5,469 bases of DNA from an uncultured Flavobacteriaceae bacterium (GTDB lineage Bacteria; Bacteroidota; Bacteroidia; Flavobacteriales; Flavobacteriaceae): positions 1-5,469 of the forward strand of contig CALZKX010000363.1 of NCBI GenBank assembly GCA_945788155.1, given 5' to 3'. Every line of letters begins with the position of its first letter. The stretch's first letter is position 1. The notes below the pieces were generated by a model. That model made no database searches and was not told where the DNA came from. It was given only the letters and a program-made list of their open reading frames with translations. Positions 2,896 through 5,469 of this stretch are shown piece by piece. The translations under genes were made by a program, and so were the position numbers.

Positions 2896-5469
2896 ACAGG
2901 TCTCTATCACGCTGTCTGCGTTTTTCGTATTTAATATCTTGTAGGATACTTGACTTGATACCAATAAAGAAATTCCACTGTTTATTGGCACTAAATGGTA
3001 TCCACGAAAAATTCATGCGCCAACTCTCTAAATCTCGTTCAAAGCGTAATTGTGTATAAGTGACGCCTTTACTTTTTAAATCGTAGCCAGAGGATGCGCC
3101 TATTTTCCATCGAGGTGAAATTTCTATATCACCAGAAAACATCAAGGAGTGTGAAGCAATTTCGTTTTGCCTTCGTGTGTTGCTATAATTTACAGCATAA
3201 GCCAAACGTATGTTCCAAGGAATTTTGTACTTGTAAAGATCGCTTGGTTGTTCGGCTTCAGTATCATTTTCATTATTACTAAACGATTTATCGGCAAAAT
3301 CCTGAGGCCTACCAAATAAATCATCATCACGACCACCACTTCGAAAAGATTCTTCTTGCGCTCTACTATTACTAGAGTTGTCATCGTCATCTTTTGAATC
3401 TTTACTGGAAAACGTATAGCCCGTAGTTAAATTAGCGCTTGTTAGCCTAAACAGGCTTCCACCATTATTTATATTGAATTTATCAATTTTATTATTATTG
3501 TTATCAAGTGCATATGGGTCTAGTGTTGCACCAAAATTCACAGTCATGTCCTTAATTAATTTAAAGCTACCATTAACTCTTACAGGGCTCCATCTTAACG
3601 AGTCGCCTGCAAGGTTGTATGAGGTGGAAAAGTTTAAATTATTAATAAGTACAACCTTTTTTGGCTCAGTTACTGTGCTATCTCTATCTCTTACTTTGGC
3701 TTCAAAATTGTTACTTACCGATATGCCTATGGAGCTTGAATAACTATTGGTTGGGCTCCCAAAAATGGACTGCTCAAAACGTGTGTATTCAACGTCAGTG
3801 GTTGTTTCACCATCAGCATTAACAACTACAGATTCATAAGTATCATAATATTGGTCAAAAGCAGGCGAGACACTGTAGCTTATAGATGGTCTTATAACAT
3901 GCCTAATAGCTTGAATTTTTTTATCCTCACCAAAGTCGAACATACCGTAAAGCGTGGTTCCCAAACTTGTACTAAAATTATAAGTTCTAAAAGAGTCGAA
4001 CCCATTTTTTTCGGTAATAATTACTTTTTGTGCAGCCTGATCAAACGATTTTTCTATCGTGTTGAGTGTCCAAGTCTCTTGAAAATTTGTCGAGGCACTT
4101 AAGCTTAAATAATTTAATACTTTAAAATTAGTACTTATTGGAATACTATGCTGCATACCAACCTTGGCGTCTTCAAACATTTCTTTTTTAAAGAACAGAG
4201 AGTCTGTTGTTTGAATCCTGTTTTCGGCTCTCGCATTGTATTGTAAATTAATATTTTGAATAAACCCCTTTTTCGCTCCAACTTTAGGAGCAAAAGGAAA
4301 TACTCTACCAACACTACCTTGAAACGTTGGAAGCGTCATATTTATAGTTTGTGTGTTGGTGTTTTGTGAGTGTGTTGCTGTAAGGCTTACATTTACTTGT
4401 GGTTCGCCTTGAAAGGTTTTAGAATACGACACCGAAGAAGATAAGGTATTATTTAAATAGTTAGAAGCATTTAGTTGGTTAATGGACTGTTGGTAATAAC
4501 GACTACTACCAAGGTTAACAGAAGCCGAAAGCTGTGAACTAGGGTTCGCTTTTCCATCTTGGCTATGTGACCATCTTAAATTATAGATAGCACTTTTTGA
4601 GTAATCTGGAAAACCACGTTCACTGCTTATAAGGTTTTCAAATCTAAAACTTAGGTTTCCCCTAAATTTATAGCGAACCGCATAATTACTCTCAATACGC
4701 ATGCCATAACTACCATTGGTGTAATAGTCTCCTAATAATGCCAAATCAAAATAATCGCTTACCGCAAAATAATAACCACCATTTTGTAAAAAATAACCAC
4801 GGTCGTTCTGTTCTCCAAACGATGGAAAAATAACGCCAGAAGTTCGTTTTTGAGTTAATGGGAAATATGCAAAAGGTAAGCCAATAGGTGTTGGTACATC
4901 GGCAATAAACATATTTGTTAAACCTGTAACAACCTTTTTGCCAGGAACGATTTTAGCCTTTCGCATTAAAAAATAATATTCTGGATTTTCAAGATCTTTG
5001 GAGGTAGTAAATTTTCCGCGATCAATAAAATAGACCGAGTCATTTTCTTTTTTTGTGGTCTCAGCAATAATATAACCACCACTTTGCTCAGTTCTTGAAT
5101 TGAATATTAATGCCTTTTGTGTATCAAAGTTAAACCTAATCGAATCAGGTTCCACAACATCGCTACCTTGCTTAAAAACAGGTTTTTGAGTATAATTCCC
5201 TAAAGAATCTTTCAACCTGCCTGCATATACCTCGTTTTTTTCATAATCAATCACGATGATACCTGCAGTAATCTCCATATCTTCATAATTAATTTTGGCA
5301 TTATCATATAAGGTTATTTTTTGATCTTTTCTAGTAATAGATGTATAGCCTGAAGCACTATATTTTACAATATCCTTTAAGAGTTTAGGTTTTTGGGCAA
5401 TAGTATCCAACTTAATAGTATCGTTAACTAAAATGTTAGGTTCGGCAATCTTCGTTTTTAAACTATCAA
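2894..5469 (-). CDS. lptD: LPS-assembly outer-membrane protein LptD, 5' end missing
   Basis: An open frame of 857 residues runs off the right edge; the TTG at 5410 is internal and reading continues upstream without a stop. Bacteroidota LptD is about 900 residues, so only the signal peptide and a few tens of residues are missing. LptD forms the outer-membrane pore that inserts lipopolysaccharide into the outer leaflet, receiving it across the periplasm from the LptA bridge. Fragment residues about 30-165 form the periplasmic OstA/LptA-like beta-jellyroll (alternating short strands, e.g. ITLYDNAKINYEDMEITAG). From about 190 (VPTPIGLPFAYFPLTQKRTSG) onward come the barrel strands, rich in alternating aromatics. 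An acidic, Ser/Asn-rich loop lies near 689-744. The last strand, QWNFFIGIKSSIL, is followed by a basic tail and TAA. I see no cysteine in the fragment, unlike E. coli LptD, whose domains are joined by disulfides. ridA follows on the same strand. Confidence 0.92.
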   Translation of the reverse strand, partial: DSLKTKIAEPNILVNDTIKLDTIAQKPKLLKDIVKYSASGYTSITRKDQKITLYDNAKINYEDMEITAGIIVIDYEKNEVYAGRLKDSLGNYTQKPVFKQGSDVVEPDSIRFNFDTQKALIFNSRTEQSGGYIIAETTKKENDSVYFIDRGKFTTSKDLENPEYYFLMRKAKIVPGKKVVTGLTNMFIADVPTPIGLPFAYFPLTQKRTSGVIFPSFGEQNDRGYFLQNGGYYFAVSDYFDLALLGDYYTNGSYGMRIESNYAVRYKFRGNLSFRFENLISSERGFPDYSKSAIYNLRWSHSQDGKANPSSQLSASVNLGSSRYYQQSINQLNASNYLNNTLSSSVSYSKTFQGEPQVNVSLTATHSQNTNTQTINMTLPTFQGSVGRVFPFAPKVGAKKGFIQNINLQYNARAENRIQTTDSLFFKKEMFEDAKVGMQHSIPISTNFKVLNYLSLSASTNFQETWTLNTIEKSFDQAAQKVIITEKNGFDSFRTYNFSTSLGTTLYGMFDFGEDKKIQAIRHVIRPSISYSVSPAFDQYYDTYESVVVNADGETTTDVEYTRFEQSIFGSPTNSYSSSIGISVSNNFEAKVRDRDSTVTEPKKVVLINNLNFSTSYNLAGDSLRWSPVRVNGSFKLIKDMTVNFGATLDPYALDNNNNKIDKFNINNGGSLFRLTSANLTTGYTFSSKDSKDDDDNSSNSRAQEESFRSGGRDDDLFGRPQDFADKSFSNNENDTEAEQPSDLYKYKIPWNIRLAYAVNYSNTRRQNEIASHSLMFSGDIEISPRWKIGASSGYDLKSKGVTYTQLRFERDLESWRMNFSWIPFSANKQWNFFIGIKSSILQDIKYEKRRQRDRDL
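3236..3403 (-). other. Acidic low-complexity loop in the LptD barrel
   Basis: This segment of lptD encodes about 56 residues dominated by Asp, Glu, Ser and Asn (for example KDSKDDDDNSSNS and GGRDDDLFGR). It lies between the strand ending TTGYTFSS and the strand starting KIPWNIRLAYAV. It looks like a disordered extracellular or periplasmic loop. Loops of this kind occur at this place in other flavobacterial LptD proteins as I remember them, so it is probably a lineage feature rather than a foreign insertion. Confidence 0.6.

Noticed and set aside
3094..4102. Several open frames of 60-90 codons on both strands inside lptD
   Set aside because: They overlap the continuous LptD frame, have no start context and give compositionally odd peptides; they are shadows of lptD.
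5408..5410. TTG at 5410 as the lptD start
   Set aside because: The frame continues without a stop to the window edge, and the protein there would have no signal peptide and an incomplete periplasmic domain, so the true start is outside.

Overview
The window is AT-rich bacterial DNA that looks like the chromosome of a member of the Flavobacteriia (Bacteroidota). The evidence is the form of the LptD protein, a GlcNAc-kinase-type BadF/BcrA ATPase, a YceI protein with the C-terminal tail typical of flavobacteria, A-rich translation starts without a clear Shine-Dalgarno sequence, and weak TAnnTTTG-like promoter boxes. No RNA gene, CRISPR array, transposase or integrase gene is visible.

Layout. 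Positions 1-330 (+) hold the 3' end of an N-acetylglucosamine-kinase-like gene, followed by a weak hairpin and T-run. Positions 447-2211 (+) hold three same-strand genes: a Crp/Fnr-family regulator, a small NTF2-like (SnoaL/DUF4440-type) lipoprotein, and a secreted YceI-family lipid-binding protein. The lipoprotein and YceI genes are 42 bp apart and probably co-transcribed. The regulator is 91 bp upstream and is followed by a cluster of TTAAGA/TCTTAA half-sites. Positions 2212-2358 separate convergent genes and contain a terminator hairpin nested in a 127-bp imperfect inverted repeat ending in GTTAAAC, which resembles an integron attC site. Positions 2359-2739 (-) encode a RidA-family deaminase. 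Positions 2894-5469 (-) encode most of the outer-membrane LPS-assembly protein LptD, whose start lies beyond the right edge. A degenerate 7-bp tandem repeat lies directly after the lptD stop.

Interpretation. The two ends are housekeeping: amino-sugar phosphorylation, enamine/imine detoxification and LPS export. The middle three genes read as an envelope module in which a non-canonical Crp-type regulator could control a lipoprotein and a periplasmic isoprenoid-binding protein. The attC-like repeat at its 3' end raises the possibility that the module is an accessory cassette inserted between core genes. This is a hypothesis. The sequence shows the gene order and the repeat, but not mobility or regulation. 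Most of the window is ordinary, and the least explained parts are the intergenic repeats.
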